From NCBI RefSeq assembly GCF_004798935.1, contig NZ_RAHT01000005.1:186001-250000 (forward strand): DNA of 64,000 bases. Direction: 5' to 3'. Each line of letters starts with the position of its first letter. Position 1 is the first letter of the stretch. Positions 56,294-64,000 of this stretch are shown here, piece after piece. Under the pieces are notes generated by a model. That model made no database searches, had not been told where the DNA came from, and saw nothing but the letters and a program-made list of their open reading frames with translations. The position numbers and the translations under genes are program-made. This DNA comes from Ningiella ruwaisensis. GTDB taxonomy: Bacteria > Pseudomonadota > Gammaproteobacteria > Enterobacterales > Alteromonadaceae.

Positions 56294-57010
56294 GGGAGTA
56301 ATTGTTTCCGGTTATTATAAAAATGATTAAGGTATTTAAGCTCATCAGATTAGCTTTAACATGCAAAAATGCACCTCTACTCAAAAACCGACGCACTAAA
56401 CAAGAGCCTTATAGAGTGCCAACTACGCAATTTTTGACACGGATACTCTAAAGAACAGTTTTGCTTATTTCAATTGACGCAAATCGGAGACAGAATCGCA
56501 AACATTCGGTTTTTTTAATTGAGCATGGGTGACTTACAATTAATATTGTGACTTTGAAAGATCACTTCGTAAGGTTAGAGGGAGTCCATTCATTTCAAGA
56601 TTTTCGGCAATAACTTTATCGAGCATTTTTATCGCGGGCTTCAAAAATTTCTGTCATATAAGTGGCTTACCCCTAAGTAAACCAGTAAGCGGTAAGCACT
56701 TCTCTGCAGGCTTCCAAACCCCATTAATTATTTCTCTTGCAAAATGTGAAACGCCTATTATGGCAAGTTCGATTGCATGAGTACGATTGCATGAGTACGA
56801 TTGCGAACCCACGCAGTAATTCGGACTTGAGGAAATGTAGCTGCGTCGCATCCCTATAATAAAATCTGTTGCCAAATTCACGCACAAACTCAATGTTAAG
56901 CGTCCTTGACAAACGTTACGCCTAAAAAATTGCTACTGAAGACAACAACGCCATCATTAATTCCTTTTTTTGCTTTGTACGAATGTTTAAGCTTGTACGA
57001 AGCGCCTAGC
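56294..57010. other. 717-base gap with degenerate coding traces and a 14-bp tandem repeat
   Basis: No intact gene is convincing. Between 56654 and 56912 the minus strand has overlapping short frames (one holds IIGVSHFAREIINGVWKP) that look like decayed coding sequence, though I cannot name a family. GATTGCATGAGTAC is repeated twice at 56771-56784 and 56785-56798, with a partial third unit, and shifts the frame there. The rest of the region shows nothing. Confidence 0.45.
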
Positions 57011-57442
57011 TTATTTGATTTTTAGGAAATAATCACTGCTTGCTTTTCCTGCGCCCCACACAATGTTTGCCATTAACATCAAACCCCAAATATAGTGCAG
57101 ATATAACGCAGCAACGGGAATATCTTCTAAGCTTATTACGGCAACATAGTTGACTATAAATAATCCAATGGCGGCTTTTCGCGTAAATAAACCCAAGGCA
57201 AGCAAAATCGGTAAGATAATCTCTCCTGCAGTAGCAAGGTAAGCAGCTGTTTGGAAGTCCAGCAATGGCACTGCATATTCATATTCGAACAAAAGCAAGG
57301 TATTTTCCCAGTCATTGAGCTTGGTTAAACCCGATTTAAAAAAGACCCATGCTACATAAAGCCTGCTTGCCAATAATGCGGGTATATCTAAGTGACCTAA
57401 AAGGCCGAAGATACGATTATACGTACCGATGAGCGTATTCAT
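57011..57442 (-). CDS. DoxX family membrane protein of the bufferin operon
   Basis: A 143-residue inner-membrane protein with four hydrophobic segments; LLASRLYVAWVFFKSGLTKL near residue 25 and TAAYLATAGEIILPILLALG near residue 65 are typical of DoxX. DoxX proteins commonly close operons for DUF692-modified peptides and may supply a redox function. The long frame starts with TTG 57448; ATG 57442 follows GGAA at good spacing and is preferred. It is 28 to 34 bases downstream of the DUF2063 gene. Confidence 0.85.
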   Translation of the reverse strand: MNTLIGTYNRIFGLLGHLDIPALLASRLYVAWVFFKSGLTKLNDWENTLLLFEYEYAVPLLDFQTAAYLATAGEIILPILLALGLFTRKAAIGLFIVNYVAVISLEDIPVAALYLHYIWGLMLMANIVWGAGKASSDYFLKIK

Positions 57443-57476
57443 AAACAATTCCGATGTTAGTGCGCCTAGCGCAAAT

Positions 57477-58364
57477 TTAGTCTAAGCGGCGCAAGCCATA
57501 AATGCGCTGTTGCGATATTTGCTCACCTAACCATGTTTCAAAGCCTCGCGATGCATATTCGTTCACGTCATCGTTAGTTGAATCATCGCTAGTAAAGTCA
57601 TCAGCAAATAAGGCAAAAGTCTCGGCAATGCTTTTTCCCTTTATAAGTAAGCGATACGTTTGCAGCTCGAGTTCATTGAGCTGATGCATTTCGGTTTTAT
57701 AGTCGGGGCGCCACAGCAAAATAGACCGAGGTACATCGGATTTAATTGCGTCGTGCATCAATTTATTTAAATTACCCATAAAAACGTCTCGACGCTCGCC
57801 GGGCTGCTGCAAGCGCTCATCGTGAGCAAGATGATGTAATTCAATAACAGGAAAATAAAATGCTTTAATACTCAAGCCAGGAGCCGCTTTAAAAGCTATT
57901 TCGTCCGGAGGCACTGACTGCAATAAATTAAAAGAATCTGCATCAAAGCTAAGATCCTGAACTCTTGCAATCTGGTGAATATGCCAGTCCATCTCTGCGA
58001 CTTCTGCCAAATAAGGTGTTTGGGCTAAATTGGCATGGGACATCATAAACGAAGGAAAAGCCTCACCATAATCCGCCCAATCAAATTCAGTCTTGGGGTA
58101 AGCGTTTAAAAACTCTTTTGACAGCGCGCGAAAGTTACTCTCATCCATTAGCTTAAAAACGGATGTAAATGTGATAGAAAGCGCCCTTATCCCATTTTCA
58201 AAATAGTTGTTTCGATAAACATCTAGACCATCAGTCATGCCAGATAATCGCGCTTCAGGACTGCCTAACGCTTGCGTTTTCGAGCGGATTTCAGTGGGGG
58301 TTTTCGCTGGCTTTGCAGAAACAGGACGAAAGATAGCGCGAATGAGCTGCTCTTGGTAGTTCAT
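57477..58364 (-). CDS. DUF2063 protein, MNIO partner (BufC/HvfC type)
   Basis: A 295-residue soluble protein. The N-terminus (YQEQLIRAIFRP, then GLDVYRNNYFENGIRALSIT) is the DUF2063 domain, usually annotated as a putative DNA-binding domain but now seen as the peptide-recognition partner of DUF692 enzymes. The C-terminal part (FYFPVIELHHL, ILLWRPDYKTEM) is the companion domain of the BufC/HvfC group. It follows the DUF692 gene by 49 bases. It probably delivers the precursor peptide to the enzyme. Confidence 0.85.
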   Translation of the reverse strand: MNYQEQLIRAIFRPVSAKPAKTPTEIRSKTQALGSPEARLSGMTDGLDVYRNNYFENGIRALSITFTSVFKLMDESNFRALSKEFLNAYPKTEFDWADYGEAFPSFMMSHANLAQTPYLAEVAEMDWHIHQIARVQDLSFDADSFNLLQSVPPDEIAFKAAPGLSIKAFYFPVIELHHLAHDERLQQPGERRDVFMGNLNKLMHDAIKSDVPRSILLWRPDYKTEMHQLNELELQTYRLLIKGKSIAETFALFADDFTSDDSTNDDVNEYASRGFETWLGEQISQQRIYGLRRLD

Positions 58365-58413
58365 AATAAGCGCCTATTCTCCGCCTCTTTTGTAAATAAC
58401 GACCTTAGCTGCA

Positions 58414-59340
58414 TTACAAAGCATTGCAACACTGCCTTGCTATTCTGGCTTGCTCTGTCAGAACTGACCAAGGAGGAAGGTTTGAGTCCCATTCAATAAG
58501 GGTAGCTACGTTTCCAAAATGCTGTAAAGCGCGCTTATATAAGTCCCAACACTGCTGAGAAACCGCCTGACCATGATCATCTACGATAAATCCGGATACC
58601 TGTTGCTCGCTAAAGCCTGCCAAGTGAATTTCACCTACCAGCGAGGGTGGCAGTTGCGTTAAACGCTCACTGAGTGCGTTTAACAAATCATCTTGCGACA
58701 GTCTTGATTTAGAATTCGTTTCGTGCGCATTTTGATTAAGCGCATTGACGATGAGGTTATTTAAATCCAACAAGAGTTTGCATCCATTTTGCTCACACAT
58801 ATTTATTAAAAACTCAAACTCCGTCATGGTATCTTTTGCAGATGCGTCGAGCGCATTTGCTGAAACATAAGCTGAGAGGTTTTCAATAAGAATGGGCCGT
58901 TTTATAGCGTCTTGTACCTGTAGAATATTTGCGCCAATTTGTGCCAGAGACTTTTTATTATAAGCGATAGGCAGTAAATCGCCTGAATGTAAAACTTGAC
59001 CTTCTACTTTCGCACGATTAAAACATAAGTGCTCTGAAACCAGCATCGGCTCGCTTGTATTCACCAAATCAGCGAATGCGTTTAAAACCTTCTCTGGCAC
59101 ATCAACTTCAGAACCTAAACCAAGCGATGTGCCATGAATACTCAACGGATAACGCTCTCGCACATCATTTAATAAAGCGCGTGTGATGCCACCTTTTGCG
59201 AAAAAATTTTCGGCATGCACTTCCACAAAGTCTATCGGCAGCTGCTTATTGTCATGCTCAAGTGCATCCTGATAATGTAAATGACGAAGCCCGACACCTA
59301 TCATGGCATCGGGCTTACGTGTATTCATTGAATTACTCAA
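58414..59340 (-). CDS. DUF692 multinuclear non-haem iron oxidase (MNIO, BufB type)
   Basis: A 308-residue TIM-barrel enzyme. Conserved iron-ligand regions include GLRHLHYQDAL near residue 17, DFVEVHAENFF near residue 38, SIHGTSLGLGS near residue 68, VSEHLCFNR near residue 100, LIENLSAY near 150 and LLLDLNNLIVNA near 195. In bufferin systems the enzyme converts cysteines of the BufA precursor to copper-binding thiooxazoles. The frame starts with TTG 59340; ATG 59328, four codons later, is an alternative. It lies 8 bases after the precursor gene. Confidence 0.92.
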   Translation of the reverse strand: MSNSMNTRKPDAMIGVGLRHLHYQDALEHDNKQLPIDFVEVHAENFFAKGGITRALLNDVRERYPLSIHGTSLGLGSEVDVPEKVLNAFADLVNTSEPMLVSEHLCFNRAKVEGQVLHSGDLLPIAYNKKSLAQIGANILQVQDAIKRPILIENLSAYVSANALDASAKDTMTEFEFLINMCEQNGCKLLLDLNNLIVNALNQNAHETNSKSRLSQDDLLNALSERLTQLPPSLVGEIHLAGFSEQQVSGFIVDDHGQAVSQQCWDLYKRALQHFGNVATLIEWDSNLPPWSVLTEQARIARQCCNAL

Positions 59341-59348
59341 AATTTGGG

Positions 59349-59645
59349 CTAGCTGTTCTTTTTAGCCTGCATTTTTTCATAAATCTCTTTCGCTTCTTCG
59401 CGGCTGTAACCACCTAAATCTTTACAAGTGCCGGCTGGAACCAAGCGCCATTCGCCAATGTCGTTATCAACACTAGACTGCCCCGCACAACTATGCGTGC
59501 CTGCCAAATTCCCGCAATCATTTTGACCAGCTGGGGATATGCCGTAGCATTTTTCTTTCTTTTTACTTTGTGCTTGCACAGCGTCAGCAACGCCAATACT
59601 CATTACGGTAGCAAGTGCAGCAGCAACAGCGATATTTGATTTCAT
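59349..59645 (-). CDS. DUF2282 bufferin-type RiPP precursor (BufA1-like)
   Basis: A 98-residue secreted peptide. The signal peptide spans about residues 1-25 (ending AVQAQ), and the mature part has four cysteines, Cys33, Cys44, Cys53 and Cys74, in the DUF2282 pattern KCYGI, DCGN, HSCAGQS and TCKDLGG. In bufferins, such cysteines are modified by the adjacent DUF692/DUF2063 pair and the product chelates copper in the periplasm. The start is well placed, with AGGAAAGG just upstream. First gene of the four-gene operon. Confidence 0.9.
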   Translation of the reverse strand: MKSNIAVAAALATVMSIGVADAVQAQSKKKEKCYGISPAGQNDCGNLAGTHSCAGQSSVDNDIGEWRLVPAGTCKDLGGYSREEAKEIYEKMQAKKNS

Positions 59646-59682
59646 AACCTTTCCTCGTGTAGTTTAGTGCCCAATTACCTTG

Positions 59683-59699
59683 GGTTACCTAAGTAAACC
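59683..59699. promoter_or_regulatory. Imperfect palindrome upstream of the bufferin operon
   Basis: GGTTACCTAAGTAAACC is an imperfect palindrome about 40 bases before the precursor start on the minus strand. It could be an operator for a metal-responsive regulator, but no known consensus is matched. Confidence 0.25.
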
Positions 59700-59743
59700 G
59701 GTGTAAGAACTAAAAACTTTCACCAATTTTAAAATTTTAACGT

Positions 59744-60319
59744 TTATAGCTCAGAAACTGACTTATTCTCAATGTCTAACCAAATTGAATCACCGCTTTC
59801 AATGTTACCAAGACGATCTTTATCCCACACGCGCTGAGCACCGGCGTTTAAGTTCAAGTATAGCTTATCATCAACAATCGCAAATGCTGTAGGATCAATA
59901 TCGTATTTTTTCTCTTGCGTCACACCAAATGCACAATAACCGCCATATTGCGGAGCGTATTTTGCAGGTGTGCCTTTAAATAATGCCTGATTTTCAGCAC
60001 TGGAAAAGTAATAAAGTGCGCCGTTATACTCTGCGCTAAATTGTTGTACACCTTGCACTGGCTGGTTTTGAGTAAAATATGCGACTGGATCGTAGCCTTT
60101 AATAGCGACGCGATTTTCGTCAACATTTACCGATGAAATCGACGATTCAGCTTGTGTGGGAATAATCCCACATGAAGAAAGCACAAATGCCGAACAAATG
60201 AAAATGAGCGTACGCAAGTTTGAGGGTATCTTTATCGACGATATGGTTTTAAATAGCGTGAGTTTCGAAACTGTAAATTTTGACCAAATTGGTTTTGGTT
60301 GGGTTGATATAAGCAACAT
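59744..60319 (-). CDS. YHS-domain lipoprotein
   Basis: A 191-residue protein with a basic N-terminal stretch, then LIFICSAFVLSSCG, a lipobox-like end, and a YHS domain (AIKGYDPVAYFTQNQPVQG, YYFSSAENQALF, GGYCAFGV). YHS domains are metal-associated. The open frame extends to TTG 60382, but ATG 60319 has GGAG five bases upstream and is preferred. It lies 98 bases upstream of the bufferin operon, on the same strand, and may be co-regulated. Binding of copper is speculation. Confidence 0.75.
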   Translation of the reverse strand: MLLISTQPKPIWSKFTVSKLTLFKTISSIKIPSNLRTLIFICSAFVLSSCGIIPTQAESSISSVNVDENRVAIKGYDPVAYFTQNQPVQGVQQFSAEYNGALYYFSSAENQALFKGTPAKYAPQYGGYCAFGVTQEKKYDIDPTAFAIVDDKLYLNLNAGAQRVWDKDRLGNIESGDSIWLDIENKSVSEL

Positions 60320-60466
60320 AAAAGCTCCATTTGAAAATTTATTGTCCAATAGCAGACCTGAGCAAAAGGCATTTGCTTTCAAACATTTTAAATATCATTA
60401 AAAATTTACAAGCAGATTATGTTGTGCGTTTAGTTACTTAATTTTACCTAGAGCGTGTTTACTAAG

Positions 60467-62929
60467 CTACATGCTTTGATGTTTATCACGCGTTTTGTAT
60501 CGAGGAGATAAAATATCTTTCGCATTCGCCTCTATTTGCATATCGCGCTTGCAGTTTGCCAACACTTTGCTAGAAACGCGAATGTGCAAAATCGACGTTA
60601 GGCTTAAGCTCGCTACAAGCACATAAAACAACATGATAAAGACCGTTTTAACCGTCTCTGGCGCTAAGAGCGAATCACGATCTGGGCTCAATAAAAACTG
60701 TAAGGGTGAAAACAGGCGGTTATATTTAAGTAAATAATCAACAAAACCGAGTTGCACAAACTCATAAGCTAATGGGCCAGCAACAATCAGGTAAATCAGG
60801 CCTAAAATAGTGTTTTTTAAATTCTTACTGCTTAACCATGCATAAATGCGCAAGCCAAGGTGAGAAAGCATGATGAAAAAGAGAACAAATCCCAGCATGC
60901 TAAAGCTATAGCCGCCCATTTCAAATAACTCAGTCAGGTTATCTGTTCCAGCTTGCACAACCACTACAAAAAACGAAAAAGGCAGTACGATAAACAAAAA
61001 GCTTACCCAAAAGGCAGCCGCGCGGTATGCATTTGGTAATTCGCCTCGCGTTGATTGGCTTTGCAATGGAGTTTTAGTGGGCATCTTTTTCTGTATGCGA
61101 TTTCTTTGTATTAAATTGTGCGCAAGCATTGCGACATAGAGCATGCAAATGGGTAGCAGTAAGCCTACCAATCGATAAAGTAATTCAATAAAGTTTGGCA
61201 AATGTTTCCATACGGGCGAACCCACAATATCGAAAATGGCTTCTTTAGGGAAAACCAAGAGCATTCCCATGCTAACTAAGAAGGTAAAAAGCGGTCCAAA
61301 AAGCAGAACAAAATGACTCCACGATGAAAATTTATGGCGATATTGCAGCATAACAATCACAGGTGAAAACAGCGCGAAACAAATAAATAGCGCAATAATA
61401 AAAACAGACACCGGCAAAGAATAAAGCTCTAACAACTCTTTCACGTTGTAGGGCGTAAAGGGCAATTTGTATAACACTATCAAAAAGATATAAAGCACAA
61501 AAAATATAGGTAAGACCAATGTAAAGTAGGCGCTTAATCGCCCCTTTGCACCTTTTTGCTCTTCTTTTCGCTCTTCAGTAGGCTGCACTTGTTTGCCTTT
61601 ATGATAGCGATAAATCATGTAGCCTAAAAATAAGCCTAAAAAGTTTAATACGGTGTCGGAAATAGATGCCACTTTAGACGCAATTAAGGTTTGCACAAAT
61701 TCCTGAAAGAAAACAGCCAGCACAACAAAAACGGCCAGCACGTTAGCAATCTTGGGCTCACGTAGATGTTGACGCCAGTAAGCGATTAACATGCCTAGCG
61801 GGATCATCACAGCGATTTTACGAATGATATTGCTAATGGCCACATAAGGTTGATCTTTCCAGTACACCTCAAAAGGCGTAGAAAAGTAATTACCAAGACT
61901 TGTCGCAAATTGCTTCCTACCCACAATGTCCATGGGGAAGGTCGCAAATCCCAAAAGCATTAAATAATAAATCAGCGCTGCTGCAATGACATAAGACATT
62001 TTGCTTGAGCTTTGGTCAGCAGATTGCGTATGGATAGCGTGCCGCGTAAAGAGCTTTTTCGCCAGTACCACGGCAATAATTGCAACAATCACATCTGTGA
62101 TATCAGTGTAGCGACTTAATACCGTCAGTTGCAAAATCTCAAGCACTATAGCGATGCTTACCACTATTGTGGCAACTTTTTGAAAATGATACTTGCCCGA
62201 TTTTAAAAAGCACCAGGTAATGCCAAGCCAGATAAGCGTATCAACAGCAATGCTCAATAATCCCTGAAAAGGATTTTGTACCACGCTTAAAAATGGAATG
62301 GTCGAAATTTTACCCTCTGACCATTTGTTCGCAATTTCAGTAAAACTCATGCTTAAATCAAAAGGCATTAAGTTATAGAAAATGAACACCAGCAGAATGA
62401 GCGTGGCATAGACTTCCCATTTATCGGCGGGTTTAGTGCTTGAAAATTTACACAACAATGCATGCGCGCGCTTTCTAAGCATAAAAAATATGACAAAAGC
62501 CAGACACATGCCAAGCACTTGTGAATAGACATCTTTGAAAGAACTTATTCGTCCATCAAAGAAAACCTGGGCAAATTCAATTGCAACAGACACGCAGGCA
62601 ATGGCAAACATGGCGCTAAGCGCATAAATCACACTTCTTAATCCAAATTTTTGCCGACTGTTGACCAGCAGCAAACAAGTATAGGCGGGGATCATTAAAA
62701 GAAAGTTGGTAAACCAGTCAGCGCGATTGGTCGCGGTAATGGCGATTGTGTCTTTATCTACCTCGGCAAATCGCTCTAAACCTTCAATAAGACTAATGCC
62801 GTTAAAATTAAATGGCACTAAACTGCCGTATATCACGAATAGCAGGCATCCGAAACAACACCACAATATGCGATTTCTAACCGTGGTAGAAATATATTCT
62901 TGAGTCACTGAGTGTTCATCCCTGTTCAA
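60467..62929 (-). CDS. Large membrane protein with three VanZ-like domains
   Basis: An 820-residue polytopic protein with roughly 18 to 20 hydrophobic segments. VanZ-like blocks are seen three times: residues about 20-150 (YGSLVPFNF, RADWFTNFLLMIPAY, VAIEFAQVFFDGR), about 170-300 (YNLMPFDLS, LEILQLTVLSRYTDITDVI) and about 315-450 (NIIRKIAVMIPLGML, FQEFVQTLIASKVASISDTV). The rest is an unrelated membrane region. The TTG start at 62929 is uncertain; GTG 62908, preceded by AGGGA, is an alternative. VanZ proteins usually have one domain; function here is unknown. Confidence 0.75.
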   Translation of the reverse strand: MNRDEHSVTQEYISTTVRNRILWCCFGCLLFVIYGSLVPFNFNGISLIEGLERFAEVDKDTIAITATNRADWFTNFLLMIPAYTCLLLVNSRQKFGLRSVIYALSAMFAIACVSVAIEFAQVFFDGRISSFKDVYSQVLGMCLAFVIFFMLRKRAHALLCKFSSTKPADKWEVYATLILLVFIFYNLMPFDLSMSFTEIANKWSEGKISTIPFLSVVQNPFQGLLSIAVDTLIWLGITWCFLKSGKYHFQKVATIVVSIAIVLEILQLTVLSRYTDITDVIVAIIAVVLAKKLFTRHAIHTQSADQSSSKMSYVIAAALIYYLMLLGFATFPMDIVGRKQFATSLGNYFSTPFEVYWKDQPYVAISNIIRKIAVMIPLGMLIAYWRQHLREPKIANVLAVFVVLAVFFQEFVQTLIASKVASISDTVLNFLGLFLGYMIYRYHKGKQVQPTEERKEEQKGAKGRLSAYFTLVLPIFFVLYIFLIVLYKLPFTPYNVKELLELYSLPVSVFIIALFICFALFSPVIVMLQYRHKFSSWSHFVLLFGPLFTFLVSMGMLLVFPKEAIFDIVGSPVWKHLPNFIELLYRLVGLLLPICMLYVAMLAHNLIQRNRIQKKMPTKTPLQSQSTRGELPNAYRAAAFWVSFLFIVLPFSFFVVVVQAGTDNLTELFEMGGYSFSMLGFVLFFIMLSHLGLRIYAWLSSKNLKNTILGLIYLIVAGPLAYEFVQLGFVDYLLKYNRLFSPLQFLLSPDRDSLLAPETVKTVFIMLFYVLVASLSLTSILHIRVSSKVLANCKRDMQIEANAKDILSPRYKTRDKHQSM

Positions 62930-63140
62930 TCCTTAGAAAATATCAGCCCAGACTAAGCGCTCTGGGTTTGTGTTTGCCGGTTTTGCCTTTTTTTGCGAAT
63001 AAGCTGCTATCAAGGTGCTTATAGCCTGAGAAAACCCGTAGCATGATCACACAATCATCAGTATAACGCATTGTCTTTTTGTGTAAATTCTAGTCACTCT
63101 ATAAGGGCGTGTCCTAATTTACACCCTGAAAACTATTTAG
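62930..63140. other. Gene-free region with small inverted repeats
   Basis: No gene is visible. CCCAGA/TCTGGG (62947-62952 and 62961-62966) could form a small hairpin just upstream of the VanZ gene. GTGTAAATT (63081-63089) and AATTTACAC (63116-63124) are perfect inverted repeats and may belong to the adjacent fold-back element. Confidence 0.4.
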
Positions 63141-63333
63141 CCTCAACTTGGGATAAGCGATAGTGCAAAAAGTTGTTTCAACTACATATTTATTAAGTTG
63201 TCACCAAATGGTGATAAAAACGTGAAGTGCAAGGCGCGAAAGTGACGTAATAGTCATTCTATTGCTCGCTTTTGCAACGCAGCAATTCGCGTTTTTAGCA
63301 CTATTTGGCGCTGTCGCTTATCCCGAGTTGAGG
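63141..63333. mobile_element. MITE-like fold-back element
   Basis: Terminal inverted repeats of 20 bases, 63141-63160 (CCTCAACTTGGGATAAGCGA) and 63314-63333, match at 19 of 20 positions. Further in, TAGTGC/GCACTA and a GCGAAAGTGAC...CGCTTTTGC pair extend the fold-back. The 193-base length, lack of coding sequence and terminal repeats fit a miniature inverted-repeat element. Its right end lies exactly before the stop codon of the alkyltransferase-like gene (63334-63336). Confidence 0.65.
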
Positions 63334-63678
63334 TTATTTATCGAGCTCGTGAAGCAAAATATATAAATCAGGTTGCCACTGAAAGTCTTTCATTCGCACC
63401 CGATTGTTAAAAACAGCCACACCTTCTTCTTGCAGCAAGGCACATTGCAAACGGGCAAGCTCACTTCCCTTAGGAAAGGCGATTTGTCCGTTACTTCGAA
63501 GAACTCTATGCCAATTAACCTTAAGCCCTGTTGGCACATGACCAAGCGCTTTTCCTGTAAGGCGCGCACGGCCGGGCAAGCCGGCTAAATCGGCCACTTG
63601 CCCATAGCTGGCGACTTTGCCTTGTTCAATCAGATTCACAACCTTAAATATTGCGTTGTAGGCATGTTTAGCATTCAT
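63334..63678 (-). CDS. Alkyltransferase-like (ATL) MGMT-family protein
   Basis: A 114-residue protein of the methylguanine-methyltransferase DNA-binding family. GKVASYGQVADLAGLPGRAR near residue 20 is the helix-turn-helix part. The active-site PCHRV of true methyltransferases is NWHRV here, with Trp for the acceptor Cys, which defines non-catalytic ATL proteins that flag alkylated guanine for excision repair. Its ATG shares one base with the kynureninase stop, so the two are co-translated. Its stop codon touches a fold-back element. Confidence 0.88.
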   Translation of the reverse strand: MNAKHAYNAIFKVVNLIEQGKVASYGQVADLAGLPGRARLTGKALGHVPTGLKVNWHRVLRSNGQIAFPKGSELARLQCALLQEEGVAVFNNRVRMKDFQWQPDLYILLHELDK

Positions 63679-64000
63679 TACGTGACTGCTTGTTTAACCT
63701 GAAATTCTTCCAACAGATAGCTCTTGTTTTGCATAATTGCCTGTAAGCATTTAATGGCCTCTAGCATCTGCTTATAACTTAAAAATAAGGGAGAAAACCC
63801 GAACCTTAGAATATCAGGCGCTCTAAAATCAGCAATTACGCCCTTTGCTATTAGCGCTTGGCAAATCGCATAACTTTGTGGATGCGAAAAAGCAAGCTGC
63901 GCCCCTCTTTCTTCCGCATTCGTGGGCGACACGAGTTTAAATTTCGGGTCTTCGATTAAGTATTCAAACGCTTCTAAAAAAAGTGTACTTAAAGCCACTG
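63678..64000 (-). CDS. kynU: Kynureninase, C-terminal part (gene continues beyond window)
   Basis: Only the last 106 or so residues are in the window; the frame runs open to the right edge. VIADFRAPDILRFGFSPLFLS near residue 55 of the visible part is typical of the kynureninase C-terminus, a PLP enzyme that cleaves kynurenine to anthranilate and alanine. Identification rests on this segment alone. Confidence 0.75.
   Translation of the reverse strand, partial: VALSTLFLEAFEYLIEDPKFKLVSPTNAEERGAQLAFSHPQSYAICQALIAKGVIADFRAPDILRFGFSPLFLSYKQMLEAIKCLQAIMQNKSYLLEEFQVKQAVT

Overview
The window looks like a chromosomal segment from a marine gammaproteobacterium of the Alteromonadales, most likely Alteromonadaceae. 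This is inferred from moderate-to-low GC, a complete exosortase A (XrtA/EpsH-type) exopolysaccharide locus, and Alteromonadales-typical genes (DUF3081, FadE, HldE, LpxL, GlnE). No rRNA, tRNA, CRISPR array, complete insertion sequence or prophage is visible.

Region 1 (1 to about 30930) is one large surface-polysaccharide locus. A plus-strand block (2-9764) encodes a rhamnogalacturonan-lyase-like protein cut by the window edge, four glycosyltransferases, a FemAB-like protein and an XrtA-type asparagine-synthase amidotransferase. A minus-strand sulfotransferase follows. A second plus-strand block (11016-17641) encodes an Stp1-type glycosyltransferase, an O-antigen-ligase-like protein, a Wzx-like flippase and three more sulfotransferases. 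A minus-strand block (17694-24484) carries two glycosyltransferases, a membrane-anchored transglutaminase-like protein, exosortase A fused to an EpsI domain, a polysaccharide deacetylase and the priming sugar transferase. A divergent plus-strand block (24762-29818) encodes the Wza-like export lipoprotein, the Wzc-like chain-length protein, the tyrosine kinase and an outer-membrane barrel. The XrtA-associated ATPase (29854-30927) closes the locus. Together these genes should prime, elongate, flip, polymerise, export and sulfate a polysaccharide. No PEP-CTERM substrate protein is encoded here.

Region 2 (31336-45462) is mostly housekeeping: HldE, a GIY-YIG protein, a double DUF350 membrane protein, GlnE, LpxL, DUF3081, two outer-membrane barrel proteins, a LolA-like periplasmic protein, FadE and thymidine kinase.

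Region 3 (45490-54085) holds a bacterial ionotropic-glutamate-receptor-like channel, a set of acyl-CoA dehydrogenase, phosphotransferase, SDR and bile-acid-symporter genes, a beta-lactamase-family serine hydrolase and a lipoprotein. Region 4 (54493-64000) holds a secreted Asp-box protein split by a 7-bp duplication, a bufferin-type RiPP operon (DUF2282, DUF692, DUF2063, DoxX) with a YHS-domain lipoprotein upstream, a large triple-VanZ membrane protein, an alkyltransferase-like protein and the 3' end of kynureninase.

The most unusual non-coding signal is a family of three long intergenic palindromes (31141-31321, 34256-34428, 50967-51044). They share a core built on CATGGATG-centred hairpins, but each has its own unrelated long inverted arms. 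A fourth fold-back element of a different family (63141-63333) ends exactly at the stop codon of a gene.
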